64,000 nt of DNA from positions 1,488,001 through 1,552,000 of the forward strand of contig JAIXMP010000005.1 of assembly GCA_025677815.1 (NCBI GenBank). The letters are read 5' to 3'. Both the position numbers and the translations under genes were made by a program. Numbering within the stretch: position 1 is the stretch's first letter; each line of letters starts with the position of its first letter. The stretch comes from Phascolomyces articulosus. Lineage: Eukaryota > Mucoromycota > Mucoromycetes > Mucorales > Lichtheimiaceae. Positions 12,850 to 24,648 of the stretch are shown piece after piece. The notes under the pieces are model-generated. The model searched no databases. It was not told the origin of the DNA and was given only the letters and a program-made list of their open reading frames with translations.

Positions 12850-14072
12850 TTAACAGCAACCGCCTCCTTGATTGGGTTGAACAGAAGCACCAGCAGATAC
12901 TCGAACAGTTTGTTGAGGATTATTATTCATAGTGGAAGTTCCCATCTTATCCTTGATTTGCTTTGCCATGGTCAAAAATGCTTGTTCCACATTGGAAGAA
13001 TCTTTAGCTGAAGTTTCAAGGAAGGGAATAGAAGAGGACTCCGAGAATTCCTAATAAAATATGTATGTGTGTATTTTTTGTGTAAGCAAGATGATATCAT
13101 GGGATGCTGTAGTGTATACGATGAATAAAACGTGATCATCACTATCTACTATCTTTTACCTTTGCAGCAGTATAATCCACCACCTTTTTATCGGTCAAAT
13201 CATTCTTGTTACCAACAAGCAATTTACTAACACCTTCAGCAGCATAACGCTCAATTTCTCTCAACCACATTTGAATATTGTTGAAACTATCTTGATCCGT
13301 CACGTCGTACACAACAATAATACCATGAGCACCTCGATAATAAGAGGAAGTAATAGTTCTGAATCTTTCTTGACCTGCAGTATCCCACTATATTCATCCA
13401 TTGACCACAAGCAAAATAAAAAAAATTAGATTTGATAACCCTAATAGATCTCAACGGTGATGAATAAAGAAGAAACTTACGATTTGTAATTTGACGGTTT
13501 TGCCTTCAAGTTCAATGGTTCTGATTTTCTATTAATATGAGAATGGGAATAAATGAGTTTGTTAATGCGGTAATTTACTCCGGTGCTTTCTTGGCCCAGA
13601 CCAACCCAGTTCAAACAAAAAAAAAAAAAAAAACCAGGTATTCCACACTCAAACATAGCACCATCTCAATTCAGTTTCATCTTCCCTTTCTCAATTCCTG
13701 CCTCCCTCATTCCTCTTTCCTAATGCCAAGATAATAGAAAAAAAAAGTGACATACAAAGTCTACACCGATAGTAGAAATATAAGACTCGGTATAAGTATC
13801 ATCGGCAAAACGTAAAAGAAGACATGATTTGCCTATTATTATTATTAAGAGAGAGTTGGTTAATAAAGAAAGAAGAGGCATAGAGAGATAGTGAGAAGGA
13901 TAGGATATCTTTAGCCCCGAGATTAAATATTTACCAACACCAGAATCACCAATTAATAATAATTTGAAAAGATAATCACTAAAGAAAAGAAATAAAAAAA
14001 AACAGTTGGTTCAAAAGAAAAAGGTCTATTCAGATATTTTTAAAAAAAAATAACATACTATTCTGGATTCAT
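12850..14072 (-). CDS. YPT1: Rab1-type small GTPase Ypt1
   Basis: Rab GTPase controlling ER-to-Golgi traffic and early autophagy. Six coding blocks on the minus strand: MNPEY (14072-14059), [16 protein letters not shown] with the P-loop (about 13978-13931), [20 protein letters not shown] with switch I (about 13837-13757), [16 protein letters not shown] (about 13528-13480), [20 protein letters not shown] with switch II followed by the NKND and nearby guanine-binding segments (about 13387-13160), and ETSAK with the hypervariable tail ending GGGCC (about 13050-12850). The terminal Cys-Cys is the double geranylgeranylation site. Many short introns split the G-motifs. Length about 205 residues, normal for the family. 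Divergent from the F-box-like gene 642 bp away. Confidence 0.97.
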
Positions 14073-14713
14073 TGTAAATTATTGTTTTAATAATAATAAA
14101 TAATAAAAAATTGAATAAATGAGTAAAAAGAAAGAAAGAGAAGGAAAAGAAGTAAAAAAAACAGCCCCAAACAACCTTATGATGATAATAATATGATATA
14201 TATTTAGGCTGATGAGGCTGGTTGGTTGGTGGTTTATGATTTATGTGGTTGCTGTAAAGCCAAAGTTTTTTGTGTTGCGACACGTGTGATATCAAGTTAT
14301 ACCTTGTAATGAGGAACTCTGGTTACTCAACTGACTCAACCGAAATGTGTTTTATAAAAGTAAAAAATAAAAAATCCACAGCTCACCGATTGGGGGACCA
14401 ATGGGGGGAGGGAGAAACAGGTAATTCGTTTCAAATGGGATTTGCTGCATACTTTGGATTTGCGAGCTGCATGCAGACGTGCTGTTGTGACACCTAAAAC
14501 GTACCTTCAAAAAATATTTTCCATATAAAAAATATTTTATATAAAAAGATGTCGTGGCATACATCTCTTTTTTTTTCTTTTTCTTTTTTTTCCCTTTTCT
14601 TTTGCATATTTCTTCATACATACTTCCTTTTCATTCATTCACTTTTTTTCTTCTTATACCATCCATCATCATCATTACTTGTCATAACTATTTATCATTC
14701 CAGCAATAATGAG

Positions 14714-15493
14714 ATGAATCTTCTCAGTCTTGCCAACAGTATATCAGGACGACTTCCTTTCGAAATCGTACTCGTTATTTTATCACATTTACCAGTTCAA
14801 GATATTGTTCGACTTGTTCAAGATGATAGTCCTTATTTTGAACGACTTTTACTCAATCATCCCTTTTTTTATAATCGTCATCTTCATGTTTTACTCATAT
14901 CCGATCCATTGTATTCACCCAGCATTCAGGCTCAATTAATCCCAGGTTGTCAACTTCCTCCTATTAAAACATTGGAACAACACATGTTGTGTTTACCTCC
15001 CAATCCAATGGAAACGAAAGCACCTATTCATTTTTCTCTTTGTTCGAAATTACAACTGTCTCGATTTGAATATCAAAAACGTCAAATTCAATTTAAACCA
15101 CCTTCATCTTCATCCATTTCTCTATTACCCACGGCAGGCCGAAGGAATATGACAATGGATTCTACAGATGCTGCTACTATTAGTATTATAAATACAACAA
15201 CAACAATATCATCATCATCAACCCCGAGTAGCAATACCATGATGATAAATAATAATAATAACAATACCGGTGGTTGGGTAAGACCTACTTCAGCTGGGAT
15301 CATTGGTGTCGCAGTGATTCTTACCCAGAATAATGTGGTACTGAAACGAAGTTTACACGCCGTCAATCCTATCCGAACACCCGTATTTGAGCGTTCTCAT
15401 GGTTATTTTGGTGGACAGCTAGAATTTGAACATCATGAAGGAATTACTAGGATAACTAAATGTATTGTTGGTATGGATTGGTTTTGTTGTTGA
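14714..15493 (+). CDS. F-box-like protein, C-terminal end uncertain
   Basis: Begins MNLLSLANSISGRLPFEIVL; the segment LPFEIVLVILSHLPVQDIV is an F-box-like helix pair, the Skp1-binding module of SCF ubiquitin ligases. An H/P-rich region and a long S/T/N-rich low-complexity linker (about residues 145-190) follow, then FERSHGYFGGQLEFE. The open frame also extends upstream to 14549, but that part is T-rich leader translating to poly-Phe, so I chose the ATG at 14714. The minimal ATG at 14709 (two codons then stop) overlaps it. The frame ends soon after TKCIVG in a non-conserved WFCC; a GTATGG just before could be a donor and more exons may follow, but I could not confirm them. Substrate unknown. 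Confidence 0.65.
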   Translation: MNLLSLANSISGRLPFEIVLVILSHLPVQDIVRLVQDDSPYFERLLLNHPFFYNRHLHVLLISDPLYSPSIQAQLIPGCQLPPIKTLEQHMLCLPPNPMETKAPIHFSLCSKLQLSRFEYQKRQIQFKPPSSSSISLLPTAGRRNMTMDSTDAATISIINTTTTISSSSTPSSNTMMINNNNNNTGGWVRPTSAGIIGVAVILTQNNVVLKRSLHAVNPIRTPVFERSHGYFGGQLEFEHHEGITRITKCIVGMDWFCC

Positions 15494-16522
15494 AAATGAT
15501 ATATATTTATCATTTATATAGTTCATTGCTTTCTTATATATTATTTCATCCACCTATTATTATTTTGTACATATTATTATTATTATTATATTCTTATTAT
15601 ATTCTTATATTATTTTTCTTTGGTTGTACGTATATCATTAAAAAAATATCCGCATATTTTTCTTTTTATTATTGCTATTAACTTTCTTATATTTGCTGAC
15701 GCGTTCATCTGCTCAACCTTGTTTCCCGATATTTATTTTACATTGTTCTCTTTGATAATACTATTAATAATCCACGTGTCTGATGAACTCCGTTAAAAAA
15801 AGGCCTTGAGAGATCTTTTTATTTTATTCGCATTGTTCGGCGCTCAAAGATGAACTTATTTATAGTTTTTCATCGTCAAGAAAAAAAAAAGTGGAGTAAA
15901 GGATAATGTTAGAGGAGAGAGAACAATACAGATTGTAATAAAGAATAAAGTTCATTCCCCCCAACCCCAACATTCGCCGCTTTTGACCGATCGATGATGT
16001 CGTCGATTAGTTTCTGCACGAAAATAATAGCGGAGCGATGAAGAATATGCATCATTCACCAAACAAATACAAATAAGAGAACCCAGTGAAACAATTATTA
16101 ATTAAAATTTCCCAATTGTTCGTCATTTTTCAACTTTTCTTTTTTTAGTGTGTGTGTTTCATTATGTATTGGAACAATGGGATCAAGAAATAGATAGCGT
16201 TATTTATTATATATTATGAATGAATGATGGGAATAAGATAGATAGAAAGAAATAAGATTTGGTTTATAAAGTGAATATAAAAATAATAAGAAAAAGAAAT
16301 GGGTTTTACAAGCAGAACATTCGAGACTCAGGAAAGTTAATTACTTTCTACAGGTCACATATAACAATTCGGGAAAAAATAATAACCAATAAAACAATGT
16401 AGATTAAACAGAGGAGGAATGTTTTTCAATTAACATCATTTAGATAATAGCCATCGTCATAGATAAGAGTGCAAAAGAGAGTAATGTGATATAGTAAAAA
16501 GAATGGACTTGTAGAGATATTA
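15494..16522. other. Gene-free stretch, 3' flanks
   Basis: 3' flank of the F-box-like gene and of the syntaxin gene. It has TTA/TAT-rich microsatellite-like sequence (15560-15610) and purine-rich runs (15880-15930, 16200-16300). A possible missed F-box exon around 15690-15790 is open but unsupported. Confidence 0.4.
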
Positions 16523-18702
16523 TTAATTGACACCCTAGTTATTATATATTCAAGTTAGAAAAGTTTCTTTTTTGTTTGAAGAATGAATATATATATATAT
16601 ACATATAAAAGATAGATCACTTACAACATGATCAAATGCAAACCACCATACAAGAATGGCAATGACAACACAAAGAATAATAACAAGAACAAAACAACAC
16701 CATTTTTTCTATATTTAAAATAGACAAACAATAAGTATGATGATGATCTTTTCTTATGTGGTGTAATCGATGAAGCAACACAAAATATATAAATAAATCA
16801 AGTTTAATTATTACCGCTCTTGTCGATCTTGCAATATCAGCAGCTCGTTTAATAGCACTGTTTCCTTCTTTGAGATCACCTGCTGTTTGTTGTGCATGAT
16901 CATCAATCTTCACTAATACATCGCCCTGTCGTTCAACCAACATTCGCATATCTTCGAATAAATTATTAAGTTCCTACATATTTATATATAGCGTGTGCGC
17001 GCGGATAACAGTCATCAATATCACCAGATGAAATAACTTAATTTAACTTCACTTGCTTTTGCTCTTTTTCATCATCTTGAATGCGGAAATAAATAAAATG
17101 AAAGATCAACAAAAATACACACCAAAAGTGTTCTTTCAATCCGTTTAATATCTGTATGACGATTTTGAACTTCTGACAACACTGCACGACTTGAACTTTG
17201 TCGACCTGCTTGAATAATCTAGAAAATCGTATAAAATAAATAATCAATAAATAAATCCGTTTTAACTGTATAAAGAAAGAAGATTTACATCATATATATC
17301 ATCTAAACAATATCACTTACCGATTGTGTAAAAACTTGTGTTCCTTGGTCTGAATCCATAATTTGATCCACTTCTTCTTCAGTGGCTTCAGGCTTCACTA
17401 TAAATTATAATACATATATTAGAAGAGGGAATAATTCTCTCAGCGTAAGAATAAGATGGGAAAGAGGGTAGTACCAACCTATCCTGATCTGGCGTTCGAC
17501 ACGTTGACGATATTTTAGACGATAATCATTTTCAATTTCTTGATAACGACGAATGGTATCTAAAAATCGTTTTCGAACGGCTTCACTATGTGTTCGACGC
17601 ATTTTATTATCACCCGCATTATGCATTTGAGCATTAGAACGTTCAATTTCTATAAATATTTCCAATCCATTAGCATCAATAACAAATAAACAGAAATTAG
17701 AGTTACAAAGATTTGATTTATTCAATCCACTTTATATATGTTGTACTACAATATCCAAGTTTCCCTCTCTCTTCAGTTTAATATATCATCTTCCTGTACT
17801 ATTGAGTCACACTAAATAAACGAAAAAAAAAAAAAAAAAAACTTACCAGTAATTCTGTTTTTGATATTATTATTTTGTGTACGTACATTCTGTTGTAAAT
17901 TTTCCAATTCTCCTGCGTAGTATTGCCATTGTTCATCATTATAACTGACGAGGGCTTGATTATGAAGTCGTTCTACAGCATCTACTTCATTATTGACTGC
18001 ATCAATATCAGCTTTTACTTGTTCGATCTGTAGTAGAATATATATTTTTTTATAATTTAGTCACACCTTTACAAAAAAAAAGATGACACAAAATAGAGTA
18101 ATAAGGAACGTGATCAATTGTATACATATTTATTTGTTTAAAACAAACCTCAGCAAGAAATCCATCCGTGGTATCCATTATAGCTGCTGATCGATATGTC
18201 GTAGGTTGTAATTCATAAGCATTACTATGTTGTGGTGTAGGTGGAGGTGGTGATTGCGCACGGGTATTATAAGAAGTTGTTGTTGTTGTTGTAGTAGTAG
18301 TAGTAAATGGATTATTATGAGTTGGTGTAGAAGGACGATGACCTGTTACTGGAGAAGGGGAATGGCTACGATATCCTGCAGGGACTCGTGCAGGTCCAAA
18401 GTCGTCACTATGTTATACACATCCATATATGTGGTGATAAGTCCAACGCGTATCCATATAACTATATATCAAACTTTTGATTATATACCTGCTTCTTCTT
18501 CCTTCATAAGAAGTCTATAATAATGTAAAAAAGTTTAGTTTAATTTACGCCTGAGAAGGGTCACACAAAGCTTGCATGGGTACGTTTTTTTTTACTAGCC
18601 CGCACTATAACACCTCTATATTATACTATATCATATTAGATAAATAAGACTCTTTCTTACTCGAAATTCCTCGGTACGATCACGACTAAATGCAAACGAC
18701 AT
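16523..18702 (-). CDS. Plasma-membrane syntaxin (Qa-SNARE, Sso1/Sso2-like)
   Basis: Qa-SNARE for exocytic vesicle fusion at the plasma membrane. Exon 1 starts MSFAFSRDRTEEFR at 18702. A small exon TSYEGRRS follows, then a Pro/Thr/Ser-rich linker with a poly-Thr run (about 18340-18240). The Habc bundle is split over exons near 18170-18150, 18030-17850 and 17650-17480. Then KPEATEEEVDQIMDSDQGTQ (about 17400-17340) leads into the SNARE motif. The zero-layer glutamine sits in LVERQGDVLVKI (about 16937-16902), followed by AADIARSTR. The C-terminal helix is KKWCCFVLVIILCVVIAILV then WWFAFDH. A strong GTAAGT donor at about 16626 suggests a last tiny exon ending Gly-Val-Asn at 16523; without it the tail would run on. 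Confidence 0.92.
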
Positions 18703-19851
18703 TATTTAATGACGAATGACGAATGACCAATGGCACTAATTCTTTTATTCTCGAATGAATGTTGGGGACTCTTTTAAAAAAAGAAAGTAAAGAAAGGAAC
18801 AAAAAGAAAAAAAGAGTGAGAAAAGAAAAAAGAAATCGGGAACTAAGGAAAACGGGAAAGGAAGCGTATAAACTTAACCAAATTAGTGGTCTCCACATGC
18901 ATTTTTTAACTTTCTTTTTCACTCTTGAAGTCATCATTTCTTCTAATAGTCATCGATGATGATGGTTCTTGGCAAAATCACAATAAGAATAAAGTAGTAG
19001 ATGTGATCTTATATATCGATAGAATAGAATCATAAATCATGCATGGACATGTAGTATATATAGAATACGCGTGTGAAGTTCATTATATATATCTGCATTT
19101 TTGTAAACTTGTGGCTATGTATTTTTATCATAATAAATAGAGTATGGCTTTGCTTCTTGGCAGAAAAAAAATGTGCATTTAGAAACAATAGTAGTAGTAA
19201 AATGATGATGCCTATTTTAAGTGTGGTAACCTTTTATATTTATATATATATAGTTGTTTGTTATGTTGCTATTTATGTCTATTTACCAGGAAAATCGACA
19301 CAAGTAGTTTGCTACTAAACCATCTTCTTCAAGAGTTTGTGAAAAAACGCCATTCTTGAGTATATCTATCTCAATATACCATTTATAGTATATCATAAAA
19401 TGCCAAGAGAACATTGGATAACAAAAACGTTTGACGGGTGATATAAACAATAATATCATTCAATTATTTATGATTATTGAAAAACAAGGTTGCATAAAGA
19501 ATCTCATCTTCGCGACGACGGTTAAAAATCAAGCCGGAGTTGAGAAGGTGTAGATCCCAGAAATCAAAATATCTCATACACATCCCCCTTCCGAAGCATT
19601 TTTAATACAGTTGCCACGTTGATGAAGCACACTAATGAATAATCATGGTAGTCATAAATCAAACTAATTAAAAAATTGAATCTGTTTCATTTAAATACGT
19701 ATGAAAATTGCTTTTTTTCCCACTCTATTTGGACAACAACAAAAAAATAAATATATTAAAAAAACAAATGAATAATCTAACACTAAAAAGAAATAAACGC
19801 AACCCAAAAAGATGACTTGTTATATAACATAGAAAGAGAAAAAAAATATTA
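18703..19851. other. Intergenic, no gene seen
   Basis: Begins with the syntaxin leader, which is strongly purine-rich on this strand at 18780-18850 (pyrimidine-rich on the transcript strand, a common fungal promoter feature). The rest is AT-rich with (TA) patches; ORFs here are short and compositionally random. Confidence 0.5.
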
Positions 19852-20559
19852 TTATGCGTTTTTCTTTGCTGTAGCAGCAGCAGCTGTGGAAGATGTAGAG
19901 GCACCAGTATTCTTTGCCCGTTGTCTTTGCAAAACATCATTGACATGACGACGTGCATTGGCCTTTTCCCTTTTATCCTTTTCCATCAAGACTGAATTTC
20001 TTAACATGCCATGGAATCCATGATAGATAGCAAACATCATGGAAACACAAATCAACACGACCGAACTCCAAAACAAGATCCATTTGCCTTGAATCATACC
20101 AGAAGCAAGCCAAGCAACGAAATCGATACGTGAAGGATACATCTTGATCAAATAATATAATAACACATTTTCACCCAAATCCCATCCTGTCGTCACCAAA
20201 TGAAGCCATACACCCGGTCGACACCATTCGGGGGCTCGCTTGAATCCAAAATAGGTCAATAAACAAAGTGGTAATGTACGTGCCAATAAGAAACCGGAAT
20301 CATAAAATAATAAACTAAGATAAGCTTGACGTCCTTTTGCTCCATAACCGGCTAGGAATTGATACACATCATCAGGTGTTTGTGGGTGATGGTATTCAAG
20401 AATATCTAACGTTTGTTCTCCACCGGCATCCAGTGCACAATTGGGATTCACAATCTTTTTTTGAATTTTTTTTTTCGCTTTAGCAAGGATTCCATTCTTT
20501 TTTTAACATTATATAAACCCAATAACACTAATAACAATTGTCTCTCATAGATACACGTT

Positions 20560-20601
<42 letters not shown>

Positions 20602-20795
20602 TACAGAAAAGTAAGGCTTACCTTGGCATAACTATAGATACGATCGAGGCAGATCTTGGTCAAGATCGTGGTTAAAATAACCAATCTTGGTTTACACATG
20701 TGTTCACCCACAAAATAGGTTAAATCTGGAAAAGGATCCAGTCGTTTGATATTCGTGAAACGGTTCTTGATGAGATTAACGTAAGAATATGACAT
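19852..20795 (-). CDS. Unrecognised multi-pass membrane protein
   Basis: Family not recognised. Two exons: from MSYSYVNLIKNRFTNIKRLD (ATG at 20795) to SYAK (about 20624), then KIVNPNCALDAGGEQTLDIL onward (about 20451) to the stop at 19852. Total about 255 residues. Hydrophobic segments: one near the exon 1 end (PRLVILTTILTKICLDRIYS), one at LLFYDSGFLLARTLPLCLLT, one at HLVTTGWDLGENVLLYYLI, and one at KWILFWSSVVLICVSMMFAI. The tail is basic and Ala-rich (ARRHVNDVLQRQRAK, then TAAAATAKKNA), so probably cytosolic. The intron carries a long (CA)n tract and ends in an A-rich run before its AG. The upstream in-frame ORF to 20963 is likely leader sequence. Confidence 0.75.
20566..20597. repeat. (CA)n microsatellite
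   Basis: About 16 CA units, lying in the intron of the unrecognised membrane-protein gene. Confidence 0.95.
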
Positions 20796-21289
20796 TGTGA
20801 AATTAGGTAAACAACAGAAGAGAACAGAAAAACAACACCACGGGTAAACGCTGGCAATATGGGGAGTAAAAAAAAAACCGCGTGTGCGCCATTTTTTATA
20901 ATGCACCAAAGTTTTAAAACGCAACGTAGCAAACTTGCCGTATTTGGGACATTTTCTTATCAAAAGTTTACCCTTAATATATGAAAGTTTAAGGAGAGTA
21001 AAAATGAACCTACTATTATGAATGATCTTAGTTCATCAGTCAACCCATCAGTTATTATTATCATTATCATTACTATTAAAAAGATGGAGTATCTTATCAT
21101 TTAATACTGATATACATAGCAGCAACAGAAACAAAATAATAAAAAAAACCAACTGATGCTGGATTGTTAAGTATATTATTTACATTATTGATAGATTAGA
21201 TATATTCTTTAGTTGCTTTTCATCCATTTCATTTAAACATTTATTCATAGAAGTTACTGTCAACAAAGCTTCTTTAACAGCTAAACCAC
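20796..21289. other. Promoter side and AT-rich spacer
   Basis: Upstream flank of the membrane-protein gene with an A-run at 20869-20878, then AT-rich sequence up to a transposase relic. Nothing else recognised. Confidence 0.4.
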
Positions 21290-22100
21290 GTAATCACTTT
21301 ATATGGATTTCTTTTTGCTGTTGCTGTGATAATAGCGTTGATGAAACAATTCTTCTTTTAAATGGAATTTCTGATATACGATTTACCATATAAAGATATT
21401 TACAAGTAATAGCATGGTTGTTATGTAAATTGGAACAAGTGCAAGTAGATAAGATTCCATCAATAGTACGGATTTCGTACATCATACCGAGAATATTAAA
21501 TGACATTACAGAGACAACATCATTTGTAAAACTTGTCATACAACTGCATCATTATAACCAATGCCATAAGCCAATTTATATCGTTTTTTTTTCTTCTGAT
21601 GTCATAGCTGCTTTCTCAAAATATGTAATCAGATTTTTTTAAACATTTGCTTGGTAGCGAGGTCCAACATTTTGAGTAAGAATCCACATGATACAATCAA
21701 TCCAGTTATAATGAGGGTACTTCATATAATGAATTTTTAATTGATTATGTATGATTCCACCAAATTATTTGTATGAAAATGAACTTCTTATATTATAAAT
21801 TAGTAATGAATAAGTAGTGAAGTACGTAAAGATACAATTGATGATGTGATTTTACATATCTAACGCCATGCTTTACTCCAAAATTCTCTACGTGAATGAT
21901 GATAACCAAAAACGTATTGATAAATCAAAATCCCATACCGTTGCCAACATATCTGAAATTGTAACCAAAGAGAACTGAAACTAACAACATCTTTTGCATG
22001 CATCAAATTGCTCAGGTTGAATCGTGTTTTTAACGTAAAAGCTCGGTTGCTTGAAAATTCTCTTTAGCAGTGATCTAATAGTTTATAAAGAGACATTAGT
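21290..22100 (-). pseudogene. Decayed Mutator-like (MULE) transposase remnant with SWIM zinc finger
   Basis: Minus-strand translation in shifting frames gives pieces of a MULE C-terminal half: SSLWLQFQICWQRYGILIYQ and HHSRREFWSKAWR (about 21975-21860), GIIHNQLKIHYMKYPHYNW then IDCIMWILTQNVGPRYQ (about 21765-21655), and finally a SWIM-type finger with CTC, HAITCK and YLYMVNR (about 21460-21375). The order (catalytic-domain end, helical block, SWIM) is that of MULE transposases. Several stops and frame changes show it is dead. No terminal repeats were identified. The type is inferred from motif order; a search would be needed to name the family. Confidence 0.6.
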
Positions 22101-23724
22101 AATTACATTGATGGTTATATACTTTCCAATCATATTTTTTTAATTTTTGTTTCCCATCCACGACAAAAAAGATGCCATATGACACGAGAATACGCAAACA
22201 GAAAAACCAAATATTCAAAATGAGTATATAACGCATCAATAATATTCAAGATGAAATTCTACGTCTTGAAGTTTAACATTTTCTATATACAGTTACAGTT
22301 TATACTATTATCAAAGGTGTATAATTATTGAATAAAAAATTGATGTACTTCTTTTGTAACAGATGATTACCATCCCCTACTTCATTATCCCAAGTACTAC
22401 TTCCCTCCGATATGCGTAACACATGCCATAATAAGATCCTACTTCAAGTCCCAATAATGTGAGTTATTTCCCTTGTTTTTATCATGGATTCTGGTCTTTA
22501 TATAATATGTTATTAAGTAATTCTTTATACTTACATGTTCATTCTCTAGCACGTTATAGGGGATGATGATGGTGACAATGTGTGACACTTCCGATCTTTC
22601 TATATTGATTCCACTACCACTGAAGACCGTCATCCAATTCGCAAAACATCAACATATTCCTTGACACTTGTCACAGGAGCCACAAGTATTGTGTAATAGT
22701 ACTTTGGCGGTTGGATCATAGAAAACTCTAATAACAATGATGTAGTATCCAATTTCTTCTTTACAATACCGATATTTCATTCAATGAACGCTGAATTCTC
22801 AAAAAACAGCCCTCAAAAGCTTTCAGGTTAGAGGCTGCTGTAAGATAAAAGTATATTTATAAGACATATAAAGTTATACTACCTATTGATGTCCTCCTTC
22901 TATTGACCTTCTATTTTACAGAACCCTAAGTAATATTTGCGGATTTTCAACATTGTATGATAAATCTGTAACAAAAGTATCTGAAACAGCTTTCATTTCG
23001 ATAGGGATGAGATAAGTCAGCAATACGCAAAATAATTCCTGTTCTTTACTACGATTCGAAACAATCACTTTTTATACTAAATTCCTTACTCATCATGGAT
23101 GGATTACCACCAAATGTGTATTATGGTATATTATTAAGCAATGAATTATATCATTTGGATTATGTATATTAATAATCCATTCTGTCTTTAATAATGTCAA
23201 GGGAATTACATTAAAGATATATATTAATCTATGTCACGATTAATATTAATGTCAAAGAAGTGTATAGTGTAATCGTGTAACACAAATGTGGCATAGGGTG
23301 GATAGCATATTTACATGATGATTATATAATTAATAATCAAGTTATAAAGCCATTGTATGTTGGATACACCATACAGAAATATAAGCATACACGTATTTAT
23401 ACACTACAGTCAACCGGACTTGCGTGTGACTGAAAGTATATAAACTTATCGATTATTTGATTACAAGGCCTTTGGTTAGTATATAAATGATGGTCTCACG
23501 TTTTATCATATAAATACAGGCAATATGTGCTTTTTATTATTCTTAAAACAAGACTTTTTGTAAAGTGTGGTAAAGTCGTGTGCAGTCACCGAAACCTGTC
23601 TATGCCTATCATAAAATTATTGTTCTTTTGACTCTGATAAGAAACAGGATATTATACTATTTCCTTTGATTTAATATTCTATGTGATATGTGCGTTGTTT
23701 CTTTATTTTATAATATTATAAATA
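22101..23724. other. AT-rich stretch, possible further transposon relic
   Basis: No open frame of note. Minus-strand pieces near 22560-22680 (CELDDGLQWWNQYRKIG) look faintly coding and may be the upstream part of the neighbouring transposase relic. Otherwise nothing seen. Confidence 0.3.
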
Positions 23725-24648
23725 TTAATAATACGTAATAAAACGTAAAGGAAGAGAATATTGATGATGGCGATGATGTCCAAATAATCTTCTTGCTCTA
23801 ATTCTAATTTCATGTACAACGTAGTTTGAATGGACACCGATAGTCCGTGCGATCGCTTGGGCATGGTTGGCAATTATATTATCTACAAGTTGACGACGGC
23901 GGTGTACAGGAGATAACTGAGCGACCCACCTACTGAAATAGACATTTAATTGATCGAGAGGATCATCTCTCATCATTTGTGAAATGTAATCTTGGTGCAC
24001 CCCCCAAAAAACTTGTTCCTATATGGTGATCATTGTATTTAGTCTATTGATACCAAAATGGTTTGTTATGAGCAAAAAAAGTGTTGATTTGGTGGTGGCT
24101 GCTGCTGTTGTGGCGGATGTTGTTGTTGGTTGGGGATAGTGGTTATCAAACGTATAATATGCCCATTTTGTAAATGGTGTTGTCGTTGTTGTTGCAGAGG
24201 GTCTATACCTCAAATACGTTTGAAAAAAGGAATTGACCGAATCACTCATAATAAATCCATTTTGGTTAAGCTGTTCCGTATTGAGACGAACGTACCCTGT
24301 GTTTCCTACCAACCATTGTATTTGTTGCTCAGTCCACACTACCGCTCCAGGAGTAAGTAGTGGGTTCGTTGCATTAATAAAACCCGTAAATGAGAAGTAT
24401 TGATAGTAAATTCAGGATTCTGAATGTTAGCAGCGGGATCTTGTAAAAAACCAAGCAGCAGAGCTCTACGGACATTCACGAACCAAGGTATTTGCCACCA
24501 TGGGAAGGACCCAGTGCAGCCAGCGCATCCAGTGCAATTTTTGATTACATGAGCTTCCATATTTAAATTTTGGAGAAAAAACCTGAATAAAAAAAATCTT
24601 TTGATAAATATCGCACACTCTTCCAACACAGATCTCCCCTTGCATCAT
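23725..24648 (-). CDS. Unrecognised gene with an apparent frameshift
   Basis: Not recognised. Three coding-like blocks on the minus strand. The first (from about 24560) has MEAHVIKNCTGCAGCTGSF and RRALLLGFLQDPAANIQNPE. The second is in another frame (about 24415-24025): YFSFTGFINATNPLLTPGAV, WTEQQIQWLVGNTGYVRLN, a Thr-rich linker, and a stretch ending NRLNTMIT. The third follows an AG at about 24020: EQVFWGVHQDYISQMMRDD, then VAQLSPVHRRRQLVDNII, ending in an Arg/His-rich tail. The first and second blocks overlap near 24400-24420 in different frames with no GT-AG intron available, so either a base is missing in the assembly or the gene is broken. CTGCAGCTG is Cys-rich. No known fold seen. Confidence 0.4.

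Noticed and set aside
14549..14713. N-terminal extension of the F-box-like ORF (Phe-rich)
   Set aside because: It is the translation of a T/C-rich leader; composition changes sharply at the ATG at 14714, where F-box-like sequence starts soon after.
20796..20963. Upstream in-frame extension of the membrane-protein gene
   Set aside because: Composition is unlike the body of the protein, and the ATG at 20795 gives a natural start; the extension is probably leader/promoter.
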